DNA of 64,000 bases from Acinetobacter tandoii DSM 14970 = CIP 107469 (GTDB taxonomy: Bacteria; Pseudomonadota; Gammaproteobacteria; Pseudomonadales; Moraxellaceae): assembly GCF_000400735.1 (NCBI RefSeq), contig NZ_KE007367.1:300672-364671 (forward strand), in the 5' to 3' direction. Made by a program: the position numbers and the translations under genes. The notes beneath the pieces were generated by a model, which saw only the letters and a list, made by a program, of their open reading frames with translations, did not search any database and was not told the origin of the DNA. This document shows positions 18,211 through 28,128 of the stretch, in pieces; positions within the stretch are counted from its first letter, which is position 1, and every line of letters starts with the position of its first letter.

Positions 18211-18927
18211 TTATTTAATTTTCTTAAATAAGAAGTCGTTAATTTTATGACCTTCTTCCAGTCCTCGACGTTCAAACTTAGTCTGTGGACGCCAGTCAGG
18301 ACGTGGGTAGCTGTTGCCTTTACCTGCCATATTCTCAAGATTTGGACGGTTGTCGAGCACATCAAGCATCCATTCTGCATACGGTTCCCAGTCCGTTGCT
18401 GCGTGGAATGTTCCACCCATTTCTAACTTCTGTTCAACCAGTGGCATACGGTCATGTGACACGAAACGACGTTTGAAATGACGTTTTTTCTGCCATGGGT
18501 CTGGAAAGTAAAGTTGCACAGCGTTAATGCTGTTGTCTGGCATTTCACGCAACACTTGAATTGCATCGGCATCTAAAAGACGGAGGTTGGTTAAACCCGC
18601 CATGCCAGCCTCATATACACATTGAGCAATACCTGGAACATGGACTTCAATCCCGACAAAGTTTCGTTCAGGATTGGCTTTTGCCATAAGCACCAGTGAA
18701 CGTCCCATACCAAAACCAATTTCAACAGTTAATGGGCGTTCAGGGTGTTCAAAATGTTGACGTAAATCACCAACTGGATATTCCAAAATTAAGTGACCAT
18801 ATTGTTCAAGCGCAGTACGTTGAGAAGTATTCAGCGGAGAAGAGCGACGCATAAAAGTCACAATTTCACGATGCTCATTCAAGTTGTCTAGCTCGACGAC
18901 TTGCGGTTCTAATAGATCGGTTGACAT
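18211..18927 (-). CDS. trmB: tRNA (guanine-N7)-methyltransferase
   Basis: Methylates G46 in the variable loop of tRNAs using S-adenosylmethionine. The 238-residue protein has the SAM-binding motif VEIGFGMGRSL, the acidic VGIEVHVPG strand end and the family signature QLYFPDPWQKKRHFKRR, followed by a C-terminal FERRGLEEGHKI. It is a stand-alone gene on the minus strand. Confidence 0.95.
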   Translation of the reverse strand: MSTDLLEPQVVELDNLNEHREIVTFMRRSSPLNTSQRTALEQYGHLILEYPVGDLRQHFEHPERPLTVEIGFGMGRSLVLMAKANPERNFVGIEVHVPGIAQCVYEAGMAGLTNLRLLDADAIQVLREMPDNSINAVQLYFPDPWQKKRHFKRRFVSHDRMPLVEQKLEMGGTFHAATDWEPYAEWMLDVLDNRPNLENMAGKGNSYPRPDWRPQTKFERRGLEEGHKINDFLFKKIK

Positions 18928-19111
18928 AACTTCGGCAAATGTAAAAATTCGAAAGCGGTATTTTAAATCCTAAGACTAGCAAGTCAAATTATTTACCGTT
19001 ATTTCGGCAATTAAATTGTTTTTGAGTTTTTCAAATCTCTTTTTTTCGACTTTTATCGAATTATAAAGTTCATTTATTGAATGAAATCTATAGGTGATTT
19101 GAAGGGCGAAT

Positions 19112-19137
19112 AAAAAGAGCTGAATAAACAGCTCTTT
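19112..19137 (-). terminator. Terminator of the SulP gene
   Basis: AAAGAGCTG / CAGCTCTTT with a 6-base loop; on the minus strand it ends in TTTTTA, placing it directly after the transporter gene. Confidence 0.8.
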
Positions 19138-19152
19138 AGTGAGATAGAAACA

Positions 19153-20601
19153 TCAAAGTGGATTATAGCGGTCAATCAACGTACTACTGGCTTCATTTAA
19201 ACCGAGGACTTCAATTTCAATGCCTTGATCTCGAAATTTTTGTACCACAGTATTTAACATATTCACCGAAGTAATGTCCCAGACATGAGCATGGCTCAGA
19301 TCTAGAATCACATGTTTGGCTGAAGTTGTGAAATCAAAGAATTGATAGAATTTTTCGGCACTACTAAAGAAAATCTGCCCTGAAACTTGATATTGCAAAG
19401 TTTCAGCGTTAATCAATTTAGATGTAACTTTCACCTCACTTTCCAATTTATTTACAAGAAAGAGCGCAGAAAGGCAGACGCCAACAAAGACTCCTAAAGC
19501 CAAATTGTGCGTTGCTAAAACAATGAGCACTACACTGAGCATCACGATGTTGCTTTGTTTCGGATGTTTACTAAATTGTTTGACTGAGTCCCAGTTAAAG
19601 GTGGTAAAGGACACCATAATCATAATCGCAACCAGTGCCGCCATTGGAATATAAGCCAGCCAACCTTTTAAAAAAACAACCAGACAGAGCAAGAATACAC
19701 CAGCCACCAAGGTAGAAAGTCGTGTACGAGCACCAGAACTCACATTGATGATGGATTGACCAATCATGGCGCAACCTGCCATACCACCCATAAAGCCGCT
19801 AATAATATTGGCAAGTCCTTGTCCGCGACATTCTTGATGACGATCACCTTCAGTTCCTGTCACTTCATTTACAATGGTGGTGGTCATCATGGTTTCGAGT
19901 AAGCCAACTGTGGCCAAGGTTATTGCGTAAGGAAAAATGATTTTTAAGGTTTCAAGATTCAGTGGAATATCTGGAATCAAAAAGACAGGCAACGTATCTG
20001 GAAATTGACCTAAATCACTGACAGTTCGCATATCTGCACCAAATAATAGCGCGACTAAGCTCAGTAAAATAATACAGATTAACGGTGCAGGCAGTAATTT
20101 CCCAATCTTGGGGATATATGGAAATAGATAAACAATAGCTAAACCTAAAGCCACAAAGCTATAGCCTATAAAGTCCATGCGTTGTATTTCAGGAATCTGT
20201 GCGACAAAAATTAAAATGGCTAATGCATTTACGAAACCATAGACCACAGATTGAGAGACAAAGCGCATCAATTTTGCGACTTTAAAATAGCCAGCAATAA
20301 TCTGAATACAACCTGTCAAAATGGTGGTCGCAAATAAATACTGTAACCCATGATCTTTGACCAAGGTAATCATCAGCAATGCCATTGCACCTGTTGCCGC
20401 AGAAATCATGGCGGGGCGTCCACCAAAAAAGGCAATACTCACGGCTATACAGAACGAAGCATATAAACCAACCTGAGGATCAACACCGGCAATAGCAGAA
20501 AAGGCGATAGATTCAGGAATCAAGGCTAAACCAACCACAATCCCTGCAAGTACATCAGTACGAATATTGGATAACCATTCTGATTTTTTAAGGTTAATCA
20601 T
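19153..20601 (-). CDS. SulP-family anion transporter with STAS domain
   Basis: An inner-membrane inorganic anion transporter of 482 residues. About 10-12 hydrophobic helices occupy residues 15-390, including the family motif [13 protein letters not shown] in the first repeat and [19 protein letters not shown]. The C-terminal STAS domain (about 400-482) contains [20 protein letters not shown]. SulP proteins carry sulfate, bicarbonate or other anions; the substrate cannot be assigned here and no sulfate-assimilation genes are nearby. Confidence 0.88.
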   Translation of the reverse strand: MINLKKSEWLSNIRTDVLAGIVVGLALIPESIAFSAIAGVDPQVGLYASFCIAVSIAFFGGRPAMISAATGAMALLMITLVKDHGLQYLFATTILTGCIQIIAGYFKVAKLMRFVSQSVVYGFVNALAILIFVAQIPEIQRMDFIGYSFVALGLAIVYLFPYIPKIGKLLPAPLICIILLSLVALLFGADMRTVSDLGQFPDTLPVFLIPDIPLNLETLKIIFPYAITLATVGLLETMMTTTIVNEVTGTEGDRHQECRGQGLANIISGFMGGMAGCAMIGQSIINVSSGARTRLSTLVAGVFLLCLVVFLKGWLAYIPMAALVAIMIMVSFTTFNWDSVKQFSKHPKQSNIVMLSVVLIVLATHNLALGVFVGVCLSALFLVNKLESEVKVTSKLINAETLQYQVSGQIFFSSAEKFYQFFDFTTSAKHVILDLSHAHVWDITSVNMLNTVVQKFRDQGIEIEVLGLNEASSTLIDRYNPL

Positions 20602-20827
20602 TATGGCATTTCATAAAATTTAAAGGATGTGTATGTTAAAACATCTAGCAATAAAAAAGCACACAGGATTAACTTGAAAAAAATTAAAAATTGAACAATA
20701 TTCAAAAGGTAATTGTTTTTATATGTTTTATAGAATGGTTACGTTTTTGCAATTTACAGGTCTGATCGCTTGAAAGTTTGTCAGAAGCAATTTAAAAAAG
20801 TGAAAAGTTAGATAACAAGGATTATAT

Positions 20828-21439
20828 ATGAAGCTTTATTATTCCCCAGGCGCATGTTCACTGGCATCTCATATTATTCTAAATGAAATTAATGTCGATT
20901 TTGATCTGGTTCGCGTAGACCTAAAAACCCATAAAACAGAAAAAGGTGAAGATTATTATGCAATTAACCCTAAAGGTTATGTTCCTGCCTTAGAAATTAA
21001 TCCTGGGTTAATTCTGACTGAAAATGTGGCAATTTTACCTTTCCTTGCTCAGCATGATCCTAAGCAGGATTTAATTCCACCATCAGGTTTAGGTCGTGCC
21101 AAAGTGCTGGAATGGTTGGGCTACCTCAACTCTGAGTTGCATGATGCCTATGCTGTATTCTTTGGTGGACCTTTATCGGAAGAGGCTAAAACCAAGGCTT
21201 ATGCAGAAATTGATCGCTTATTGACCTATATTGATAACGCCATTGCTGAATCTGATCATGACTACTTGGTCGATGATAATTTTGGGCCAGCAGATGCATA
21301 TTTATTTGTGCTAACAAATTGGTCAAATTCGATTGAGCACGATTTAACACCTTATAAGAACATTATTGGCATACGTCATAAAGTCGCAGAGCGCCAGTCT
21401 GTACAAATGGCGATGCGTGATGAAGGCTTAATTCCATAA
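20828..21439 (+). CDS. Beta-class glutathione S-transferase
   Basis: A 203-residue glutathione transferase close in pattern to E. coli GstA. The N-terminal thioredoxin fold starts KLYYSPGACSLASH with the beta-class Cys10, then NPKGYVPAL and the glutathione-binding TENVAI; the C-terminal helical domain holds the DDNFGPADAYLFV N-capping-box region. An AAGGATTATAT leader gives the ribosome site. Likely a cytosolic detoxification enzyme. Confidence 0.92.
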   Translation: MKLYYSPGACSLASHIILNEINVDFDLVRVDLKTHKTEKGEDYYAINPKGYVPALEINPGLILTENVAILPFLAQHDPKQDLIPPSGLGRAKVLEWLGYLNSELHDAYAVFFGGPLSEEAKTKAYAEIDRLLTYIDNAIAESDHDYLVDDNFGPADAYLFVLTNWSNSIEHDLTPYKNIIGIRHKVAERQSVQMAMRDEGLIP

Positions 21440-21458
21440 TTGCCTAAAAGTTTGGTCT

Positions 21459-21488
21459 AAAAAATGCCTCGTGAAGAGGCATTTTTTA
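21459..21488. terminator. Bidirectional terminator
   Basis: AAAAAATGCCTC / GAGGCATTTTTT between the convergent GST gene and the following minus-strand gene, whose stop codon lies inside the T-run. Confidence 0.85.
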
Positions 21489-22175
21489 TTGATATTCAGC
21501 ATATTCACTAAAATCTATGTCTTGTAATTGAATCTGATATTTATTTTTAAGTTTGCTCCACTGAACTTTCACAGGTTGTGAAGTGTCTGCAAATTCATTT
21601 TTACCTGTGGTAGTTTTCACTTTGCCAGTAGAAAAATTAATGCTCTTTTCGGTGATGTCACCTGAGGCACGATGGAAATCATTACTGTCAAAACCAATTA
21701 AATTGAAATTATTATTTTGATAACGGAAGGTATAGCTATTATTGGTAACATACCAAGAACCGCAGCTTAACCAATAATGTAGGCTTATTTTTAACAAGCC
21801 TTTAGTTATGGTAATACCGCCATCTTCTAATGGGTCTGCAAGGCAAGGGGATTCGGCATCGTTCTCACTAGGCAATAGCTCATTTTTACTTATTAATTGG
21901 TAACCTGAAGCGGTCTTAAATAAAACAAGCAGTGTTCTGGGGTTGGTATTGAGTACAGAACTGCCTAAACCAGCATTGGCGATCACATTTTCTGGATTGT
22001 TTTCTTCAATAACCAAGATGGTGTCATTCTGACCATCACGGTTCAAATCCCCAGTGGTTGTTTTCAAAATTTTCCAACCTTGTGGCACAAACTTTGAATA
22101 ACCAGAAGTTTCTGAAGCTGCGAATGCTGAGGAACTTAAGGCTGCGAGTGTAAGAGCAAGTATATTTTTTAGCAT
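21486..22175 (-). CDS. Secreted protein with FG-GAP-like calcium motif, function unknown
   Basis: A 229-residue protein with an N-terminal signal peptide (MLKNILALTLAALSSSAFA). I place the start at this ATG and not further upstream because an upstream extension would run into thiG and through its terminator. Near residue 40 it has GDLNRDGQNDTILV, a D-x-N-x-D-G-x-x-D loop as in calcium-binding FG-GAP or dockerin segments. The rest is beta-rich with two cysteine-containing segments (SPCLAD, LSCGSWY). Probably periplasmic or surface-located; function is not recognised. Confidence 0.72.
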   Translation of the reverse strand: MLKNILALTLAALSSSAFAASETSGYSKFVPQGWKILKTTTGDLNRDGQNDTILVIEENNPENVIANAGLGSSVLNTNPRTLLVLFKTASGYQLISKNELLPSENDAESPCLADPLEDGGITITKGLLKISLHYWLSCGSWYVTNNSYTFRYQNNNFNLIGFDSNDFHRASGDITEKSINFSTGKVKTTTGKNEFADTSQPVKVQWSKLKNKYQIQLQDIDFSEYAEYQ

Positions 22176-22218
22176 GATGTTCTGAACTTTTATTATAAAA
22201 AGATTATAGAAAGTATAA

Positions 22219-22244
22219 AAAATGGATTCCGAAGAATCCATTTT
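22219..22244 (-). terminator. Terminator after thiG
   Basis: AAAATGGATTC / GAATCCATTTT over a CGAA loop; on the minus strand it ends in TTTTTTAT immediately after thiG. Confidence 0.85.
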
Positions 22245-22254
22245 AAGTGCAGTA

Positions 22255-23040
22255 TTATTTAAAGAAATAACCTGTTTCAGGGGAACTAGCATTTGCCATA
22301 CGTTTACGTGGCATACGTCCTGCAAGGAATGCTTCACGTCCTGCTTCAACTGCCTTTTTCATAGCAGACGCCATTAAAATTGGATTTTGAGCAGCAGCAA
22401 TCGCAGTATTCATCAGTACGCCGTCACAACCTAATTCCATTGCAATTGCAGCATCACTGGCTGTACCTACACCAGCATCTACCAACACTGGAACTTTGGC
22501 GTTTTCTTTAATAATTGAAATGGTATGCGGGTTTAAAATACCTAAACCAGAACCAATCAAACTGCCTAAAGGCATAATTGCAACGCAACCCATGCTTTCT
22601 AATTCTTGCGCGACAATAGGATCATCCGAGGTGTATACCATAATCTCGAAACCATCATCAATCAGTGTGCGTGCTGCTTTTAAGGTTTCGGTAATGTTCG
22701 GATATAAAGTTTTTTCATCCCCTAAAACTTCCAGTTTTACCAGATTGTGACCATCTAACAGTTCACGAGCCAACATACAAGTACGGATTGCACTATTTGC
22801 ATCAAAGCAGCCTGCTGTATTCGGCAAAATGGTATATTTTTCTGGTGGAATCACAGAAAGTAAATTGGGTTGATCAGGGTGTTGCCCAATATTCACACGA
22901 CGAATTGCCACCGTGACAATTTCGGCACCACTGGCTTGAATGGCTAAATCAGTTTCATTTAAATCTTTATATTTACCTGTACCCACCAAAAGGCGTGAGT
23001 TAAAGGTTCTTGAACCAACAATAAGAGGGGTGTCTTCCAT
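22255..23040 (-). CDS. thiG: Thiazole synthase
   Basis: Builds the thiazole phosphate ring of thiamine from deoxyxylulose phosphate, dehydroglycine and the ThiS thiocarboxylate. The 261-residue TIM barrel shows [10 protein letters not shown] near the N-terminus, [16 protein letters not shown] with the Schiff-base lysine, and the phosphate-binding [18 protein letters not shown] and GVLMNTAI. It follows thiS by 12 bases in the same operon, the usual pairing. Confidence 0.96.
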   Translation of the reverse strand: MEDTPLIVGSRTFNSRLLVGTGKYKDLNETDLAIQASGAEIVTVAIRRVNIGQHPDQPNLLSVIPPEKYTILPNTAGCFDANSAIRTCMLARELLDGHNLVKLEVLGDEKTLYPNITETLKAARTLIDDGFEIMVYTSDDPIVAQELESMGCVAIMPLGSLIGSGLGILNPHTISIIKENAKVPVLVDAGVGTASDAAIAMELGCDGVLMNTAIAAAQNPILMASAMKKAVEAGREAFLAGRMPRKRMANASSPETGYFFK

Positions 23041-23052
23041 GGGAGCTCCGAA

Positions 23053-23250
23053 TTAGCCGCCACCAACGGCGTGAATAATTTCAATGCGATCTTGATCACA
23101 AATTGGGGTTTGTTCGAGTTTGGATTTAGAAATAATCATTTCATTTTGTTCAACTGCAAAGCGTTTGCCTTCGAGTTCTAATTCCTGAACCAGTTGTAAA
23201 AGATTGCAGCACGTGGTGTCTTTTGCTTCACCATTCAGAAAAATTTGCAT
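23053..23250 (-). CDS. thiS: Sulfur carrier protein ThiS
   Basis: A 65-residue ubiquitin-like sulfur carrier in thiamine synthesis. It begins MQIFLNGEAK and ends in the diagnostic Gly-Gly tail (IIHAVGGG), which is adenylated and thiocarboxylated. The two internal cysteines (TTCCNLLQL) are not catalytic in the family. It lies directly upstream of thiG. Confidence 0.95.
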   Translation of the reverse strand: MQIFLNGEAKDTTCCNLLQLVQELELEGKRFAVEQNEMIISKSKLEQTPICDQDRIEIIHAVGGG

Positions 23251-23275
23251 GTTTCATTCCCAAAAAATTGCGACT

Positions 23276-23683
23276 TTATTTGGCGTATTTGAAAGCATTC
23301 CAAGCCAGAATCAGCCATCCAGCAATCATGAGCGCACCACCAATAGGGGTAATGGCACCTAAGCCGCGAGGTAATCCCAAAGCCATGACATACAATGAGC
23401 CGCAAAAGAAGAAAATTCCAATTTGAATAAGAGTAAAACTCATTCTAATAGGAAGTTGGGGAACGACTTTTGCCAAAATGGCGAGCGCCAATAAGCCCAA
23501 GGCATGATAGAAAAAATAATCTGTTGCAGTGTGCCACCAAGTCAATTGAGCCTCAGTTGCACGCGCTTTTAAACCATGTGCACCAAAAGCGCCTAACATG
23601 ACAGCAATTGCTAAATTAAGTGCAGAGATTGCAATCCACATAAGTCGTGATGACCTGAACAAATTTGCCCATAACCTTAGCAT
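23276..23683 (-). CDS. DUF423 small membrane protein
   Basis: A 135-residue inner-membrane protein of the DUF423/YgdD family, function unknown. Four hydrophobic helices and the family pattern MLGAFGAHGLKA, then WWHTATDYFFYHALGLL, are visible. The first ATG has AGAGAG upstream; an internal ATG at 23641 (MWIAISALNL) would give a more typical 121-residue N-terminus and is a reasonable alternative start. It is 25 bases upstream of thiS and may share its transcript. Confidence 0.8.
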   Translation of the reverse strand: MLRLWANLFRSSRLMWIAISALNLAIAVMLGAFGAHGLKARATEAQLTWWHTATDYFFYHALGLLALAILAKVVPQLPIRMSFTLIQIGIFFFCGSLYVMALGLPRGLGAITPIGGALMIAGWLILAWNAFKYAK

Positions 23684-23734
23684 ATTCTCTCTGAGGTAAA
23701 AAAGCGAAATGTGACATTGTCAAAGCGTTAATGT

Positions 23735-23766
23735 AAAAAAGGCACAATTTGAAATTGTGCCTTTTA
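23735..23766 (-). terminator. Terminator of rpoH
   Basis: AAAGGCACAAT / ATTGTGCCTTT with a short loop; on the minus strand it ends in TTTTTT just after rpoH. Confidence 0.9.
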
Positions 23767-23778
23767 AAAACAGAAAAC

Positions 23779-24648
23779 TTAATTGGATGACATAGCGACT
23801 TTAATTTTTTCCATCGCATTTTTTTCTAATTGACGAATACGTTCAGCAGAGACGTTATATTCAGCAGCCAATTCGTGCAAGGTAGACTTGTCATCATCTA
23901 ACCAGCGACGTTGTAAGATATTGCGTGAACGATCATCCAGTTGCTCCATGGCTTCATGTAAAGCAGAGGTACTTTGTTCTTCGTAATCTTCACTTTCTAC
24001 TAAGCGAGCAGGATCGTAACGATTATCTTCTAGATATAAAGCAGGCGCGACATGGGTTGAACCTTCATCGTCATCATCGCCCTGTGCTTCAAATGCAGCA
24101 TCATAAGCAGTTAAACGACCTTCCATCTCAAGAACTTGTTCTGGAGTCACGTTTAAATCGTTTGCAATCGATTGCGCTTCTTCAAGCGTCAATTTTTTGC
24201 TTGATTTTTTTAGACTGCGTAAATTAAAAAACAATTTACGTTGGGCTTTAGTCGTTGCAATTTTGACAATACGCCAGTTACGAATGACGTATTCATGGAT
24301 TTCAGCCTTAATCCAATGCACCGCAAAGGAGACCAAACGTACGCCCATATTGGGGTCAAAACGTTTTACGGCTTTCATTAAGCCTAAGTTACCTTCTTGA
24401 ATAAGATCACCTTGAGGCAATCCATAACCTGCATAACTACGTGCAATATGTACGACAAAACGTAAATGTGACATTACCAGCATTTTGGCTGCATCAAGGT
24501 CTTGGTCGTAGTAGTAACGTTCAGCCAACTCTTTTTCTTGTTCGGCTGTTAAAATTGGAATCTGATTGACAGTACTAATATATGCCCCAAGGTTTACACC
24601 TGGTGCAGATAATGACAGGGGCATCAATTGATTGCTGCTGTCACTCAT
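23779..24648 (-). CDS. rpoH: RNA polymerase heat-shock sigma factor (sigma-32)
   Basis: Directs transcription of heat-shock genes. The 289-residue sigma-70-family protein lacks region 1.1 and has region 2 ([25 protein letters not shown]), the RpoH box QRKLFFNLR near residue 137 that distinguishes sigma-32 from other sigmas, and region 4.2 ([26 protein letters not shown]). A good AAGGAGTACCT site precedes the ATG. An acidic insert (GDDDDEGS) around residue 192 lies between regions 3 and 4. Confidence 0.97.
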   Translation of the reverse strand: MSDSSNQLMPLSLSAPGVNLGAYISTVNQIPILTAEQEKELAERYYYDQDLDAAKMLVMSHLRFVVHIARSYAGYGLPQGDLIQEGNLGLMKAVKRFDPNMGVRLVSFAVHWIKAEIHEYVIRNWRIVKIATTKAQRKLFFNLRSLKKSSKKLTLEEAQSIANDLNVTPEQVLEMEGRLTAYDAAFEAQGDDDDEGSTHVAPALYLEDNRYDPARLVESEDYEEQSTSALHEAMEQLDDRSRNILQRRWLDDDKSTLHELAAEYNVSAERIRQLEKNAMEKIKVAMSSN

Positions 24649-24789
24649 AGGTACTCCTTAATAAAATTGGACATTGATGTTCCACTACCTTTCATCTTAA
24701 TGCCAATACGCTCACACATTAAGGAAATTTGGGTAGTGTTATGTAATTTTTTATGCCAAATTGAAACCATTTAGTTTAATTGAAAATAA

Positions 24790-25023
24790 TTAAGATTCAA
24801 TTAAGTAATGGTATTCATGCTCTGAAATTTTTTGCACTACACAGGTCATTTGATGCATTTGGCAATACCTTGTTACATCAATTTGGCTATGTGGGTCGGA
24901 GGACTTTAGTAAGACTCGACCATGCGGCGAATTTTTTAAAGAACGCTTCAACATGAGTAATGGCATTGGACAAGGTTTACCCATTGCATCAATAATGAGG
25001 TCACATTCGCTTTGATTCGACAT
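24790..25023 (-). CDS. TusA-family sulfurtransferase-like protein
   Basis: A 77-residue SirA/TusA-like protein with the family motif DAMGKPCPMPLLMLKRSL, where the CPxP cysteine carries persulfide sulfur in TusA. TusA proper delivers sulfur for tRNA 2-thiouridine; whether this is that protein or a paralogue cannot be told. It stands between rpoH and a cold-shock gene without an obvious partner. Confidence 0.85.
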   Translation of the reverse strand: MSNQSECDLIIDAMGKPCPMPLLMLKRSLKNSPHGRVLLKSSDPHSQIDVTRYCQMHQMTCVVQKISEHEYHYLIES

Positions 25024-25407
25024 ATGAAGTGAGAAATATCAGGATACATCGCCAAATATTAGCAAATTTAATGCCAAACCCCAACTTAAATCACAGTAAA
25101 ACTATATTTATGTTTATATTGGTCATAAATAAGTATCGAAAAAAAAATACTAAATTTGATATGGAATAAGTAAAAAAAATTCTATTAATTGTCATAAACC
25201 CATGTTAAGCTCGATGCCGTATTGAGGATTTAACACAACTATAAATTGTTTTAAACCCATACTCTACAAATGGATGTAACCGGGATTTTGTTAATAGTTA
25301 TACAGAATGATTACAAGCTTAGAAATAATAAATGTTTTTAAACCTTGTTTGCTCTGCTGTTTGCAACACCGGGTGGTCCTTCTTTTAAATACAATGAGGA
25401 TTAACTT
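25024..25407 (+). promoter_or_regulatory. Long leader / regulatory region of the cold-shock gene
   Basis: This 384-base gap contains no convincing coding frame. It is A/T-rich up to about 25,200, followed by a mixed stretch with ribosome site AATGAGGATTAACTT before the cold-shock ATG. Cold-shock genes usually have 100-200-base structured 5' UTRs, and the spacing fits. No precise promoter could be fixed. Confidence 0.4.
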
Positions 25408-25620
25408 ATGACAGCTCGTGAACAAGGCGTAGTTAAATGGTTCAACGACACTAAAGGTTTTGGTTTTATTCAACGCAATGGCGGTGACGATGTATTCGTT
25501 CACTTCCGTGCTATTCAAGGCGAAGGCCACCGTTCACTTCGTGACGGCCAACGTGTTGAATTCAGCGTTGTGAAAGGCCAAAAAGGCTTCCAAGCTGAAG
25601 AAGTTCAACCTTTAGACTAA
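25408..25620 (+). CDS. Cold-shock domain protein
   Basis: A 70-residue CspA-family nucleic-acid chaperone. It consists of a single cold-shock domain with RNP1 KGFGFIQ and RNP2 VFVHF. It begins [17 protein letters not shown] and ends EEVQPLD. It has a long leader and its own terminator, so it is monocistronic. CspA-family members cannot be told apart by sequence alone, so no symbol is given. Confidence 0.95.
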   Translation: MTAREQGVVKWFNDTKGFGFIQRNGGDDVFVHFRAIQGEGHRSLRDGQRVEFSVVKGQKGFQAEEVQPLD

Positions 25621-25638
25621 TACGCTAAAGATTCTTCG

Positions 25639-25669
25639 AAACGCCTCAATGTATATTGGGGCGTTTTTT
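25639..25669 (+). terminator. Rho-independent terminator of the cold-shock gene
   Basis: AAACGCCTCAAT / ATTGGGGCGTTT with a GTAT loop and a following T-run. Confidence 0.9.
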
Positions 25670-25718
25670 GTTTATAATGACCCTGTTTTTCAATATTCAT
25701 TAATTTGAGCACGTATTT

Positions 25719-26870
25719 ATGTCATCTGGTTTTGAAACCCTAAATTTACACCCGCAACTTAAACAAGCGATTGATGCTTTAGGGTTTAAGGAAATGACGC
25801 CAATCCAGCAAAAGGTGCTTAAATTTACTTTGGCTGGGCATGATGCGATTGGTCGCGCACAAACTGGAACAGGAAAAACGGCTGCGTTTTTAGTCAGTGT
25901 CATCAATGATTTGCTTAATAATCCAATTAAGGAACAGCGTTTCCGTGGTGAACCACGTGCATTAATTTTGGCACCTACACGCGAATTGGCTTTACAAATT
26001 GAAAGTGATGCGAAACATTTAACTAAGTTTACTGAACTACATTTAGTGACTTTGCTGGGTGGTGTGGATTTTGATAAACAAAAAGCACAACTCGACAAAA
26101 AACCTGTTGATATTATTGTGGCTACACCAGGACGATTGATTGATTTTGTAGAGCAAAAAGAAGTCTGGTTAGATCAAATAGAATTTTTGGTGATTGATGA
26201 GGCAGACCGTTTATTGGATATGGGCTTCATTCCTTCAGTTAAGCGAATTGTGCGTTATTCACCACGTAAAGAACAGCGTCAAACCCTCATGTTCTCTGCA
26301 ACATTTAGTTATGATGTTCTCAACTTGGCTCAACAATGGTTATTTGAGCCAGTGACGGTAGAAATCGAACCTGAAAAGAAAACTAATGCAGATGTTGAAC
26401 AACGTGTGTATATGGTTGCAAAGTCTGATAAATATAAATTGCTACAAGACATTTTACATGACGAGCCGATTGAAAAAGTCATGATTTTTGCCAACCGTCG
26501 TGATCAAGTTCGTAAGTTATACGACACCTTAAAACGCGATGGTTATAAAGTAGTGATGTTATCGGGCGAAATTGCTCAAGACAAACGTCTGAAAATGTTA
26601 GACCAGTTTAAGAATGGTCAGCATAATATTATGATTGCAACAGACGTTGCAGGGCGTGGTATCCATGTAGATGGTGTGTCACACGTAGTTAATTTTACTT
26701 TACCAGAACAGTCTGATGATTACGTACATCGTATTGGACGTACAGGACGTGCGGGTACGCGTGGGGTGAGTATCAGCTTCCTTTCTGAAGATGATGCATT
26801 CCATTTACCTGAAATTGAAAAAGCAATTGGTCAGAAGTTACCATTAACCCGTTTGGAAGGGTATTGTTAA
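25719..26870 (+). CDS. rhlB: DEAD-box RNA helicase, RhlB-like
   Basis: An ATP-dependent RNA helicase of 383 residues with the full motif set: TPIQQ Q-motif, AQTGTGKT (motif I), PTRELA, TPGRL, DEAD in VIDEADRLLDMGF, SAT (motif III) and HRIGRTGR (motif VI). It lacks the long basic C-terminal tail of RhlE or the extra domain of DeaD, which fits RhlB, the degradosome helicase. The symbol is a best match by size and N-terminal pattern (FETLNLHPQLKQAI). Confidence 0.85.
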   Translation: MSSGFETLNLHPQLKQAIDALGFKEMTPIQQKVLKFTLAGHDAIGRAQTGTGKTAAFLVSVINDLLNNPIKEQRFRGEPRALILAPTRELALQIESDAKHLTKFTELHLVTLLGGVDFDKQKAQLDKKPVDIIVATPGRLIDFVEQKEVWLDQIEFLVIDEADRLLDMGFIPSVKRIVRYSPRKEQRQTLMFSATFSYDVLNLAQQWLFEPVTVEIEPEKKTNADVEQRVYMVAKSDKYKLLQDILHDEPIEKVMIFANRRDQVRKLYDTLKRDGYKVVMLSGEIAQDKRLKMLDQFKNGQHNIMIATDVAGRGIHVDGVSHVVNFTLPEQSDDYVHRIGRTGRAGTRGVSISFLSEDDAFHLPEIEKAIGQKLPLTRLEGYC

Positions 26871-26885
26871 TTCCATATTGAATCT

Positions 26886-26919
26886 AAAAAAGGGTTGGCA
26901 TTAAAGCTAACCCTTTTTT
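26886..26919. terminator. Bidirectional terminator
   Basis: AAAAGGGTTGGC / GCTAACCCTTTT with a 6-base loop between the helicase and the convergent lipoprotein gene. Confidence 0.85.
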
Positions 26920-26948
26920 ATTCTATTTAGACGTTGAATTGGACGGTG

Positions 26949-27326
26949 TTATTTTGCTTTGCAATAAAAAGTCAAAACAGTCTGATAATCTGTATCTTTG
27001 GCAATACTTGTATTGGTACCTGCAATACTGCCGATCACATCCGCAGCCGATTGAATCATTTGCCCAGTTTTTTCATCAAAAACACCTTTTAAGGCACCAT
27101 TGTATTCAGTCTTTTCACTAACGACGATAAGCGTTGAGTTTTTACACGTCTTGTTTGCAGCTTCAATCGCATTGTTTTTAGCGATAATATTGGTTTTACC
27201 TAGTCCTGTAACTTCAAATTGATTGTTTTCTTTTTGAATTACCGTAGAAGAGGTGGGTGTGGATGCACATGCAGTTAATAAAATAGTGAATAATGCAGTT
27301 GTGCCTAAAGTTAAAATTTTATTCAT
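26949..27326 (-). CDS. Small lipoprotein, function unknown
   Basis: A 125-residue predicted lipoprotein with signal MNKILTLGTTALFTILLTAC (lipobox LTAC), then a low-complexity Thr/Ser linker and a compact domain with two cysteines (TCKNSTLIVV and FYCKAK at the C-terminus). I chose the ATG preceded by ATGGGGAAAAT; the frame is open further upstream but lacks a lipobox and would overlap the divergent nitroreductase gene. No known family recognised. Confidence 0.7.
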   Translation of the reverse strand: MNKILTLGTTALFTILLTACASTPTSSTVIQKENNQFEVTGLGKTNIIAKNNAIEAANKTCKNSTLIVVSEKTEYNGALKGVFDEKTGQMIQSAADVIGSIAGTNTSIAKDTDYQTVLTFYCKAK

Positions 27327-27523
27327 ATTTTCCCCATCCATTATAAGAAACCTCTGAGGCAATGGTTTCATGATCATGCTGCGGATGCTGTATAAAAAAT
27401 GCAGTTTTATTTTATTGCAATGTGAAAAGAGTTTTTGAAGTGACAATTTATTCAGTTGGCTAGAGTAATATGAAAATATTGTGATACTCTTGCTGAAGTA
27501 TTTATGTATAGATCTTTGAATCA

Positions 27524-28099
27524 ATGACGGATTTAACAGTTGACCTTGTTCATCAAAATATTCATCAACGTCAGTCAATTGGACATCTTGTTGAGCCTGC
27601 GCCTAATGCAGCGCAATTGGAGTTGGCATTTCAGGCAGCATTAACAGCACCTGACCATCATCGTTTAAAGCCTACAAGATTTGTAGTGATAGAGTCAGAG
27701 CAACGTGAAGCATTTGGGCAATTATTGTCTCAAGCATTAGCAGACTTGGGCGAGCAAGATCAAATTCAACTTAATCGAGTTAAGAATCATCCATTTCGCG
27801 CACCTTTGCTGGTACTCGCGCTAACCAAGTTTCAAGAACATATAAAAGTTCCTAATTTTGAGCAAACTTTAAGTACAGGTGCAGCAATTCAAAACTTTTT
27901 ACTATCTTTACAAGCGCAAGGTTTTTCGACCATGTGGCGAAGTGGTGCGGTTATTGAATCAAAATTATTAAAACAGGCCTTGGGCTTAACGGAGCATGAT
28001 CTTATTTCAGGGATTATTTATGTCGGTACAGCAGCAAAGGCAATTCCTGCCCGGGCTGAAATAAATACTGCCGACTATGTAAGTACTTGGAATAAATAA
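27524..28099 (+). CDS. Nitroreductase family protein, YdjA-like
   Basis: A 191-residue FMN-dependent nitroreductase-fold protein. The pattern PAPNAAQLELAFQAALTAPDHHRLKPTR with the flavin-binding basic residue, then STGAAIQNFLLSLQAQGFSTMWRSG, fits the small YdjA subgroup. The physiological substrate is unknown. It is 29 bases upstream of gpsA, possibly in one transcript. Confidence 0.86.
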   Translation: MTDLTVDLVHQNIHQRQSIGHLVEPAPNAAQLELAFQAALTAPDHHRLKPTRFVVIESEQREAFGQLLSQALADLGEQDQIQLNRVKNHPFRAPLLVLALTKFQEHIKVPNFEQTLSTGAAIQNFLLSLQAQGFSTMWRSGAVIESKLLKQALGLTEHDLISGIIYVGTAAKAIPARAEINTADYVSTWNK

Positions 28100-28128
28100 G
28101 TTAGATCCATTTTGGGATATAAAAATAA

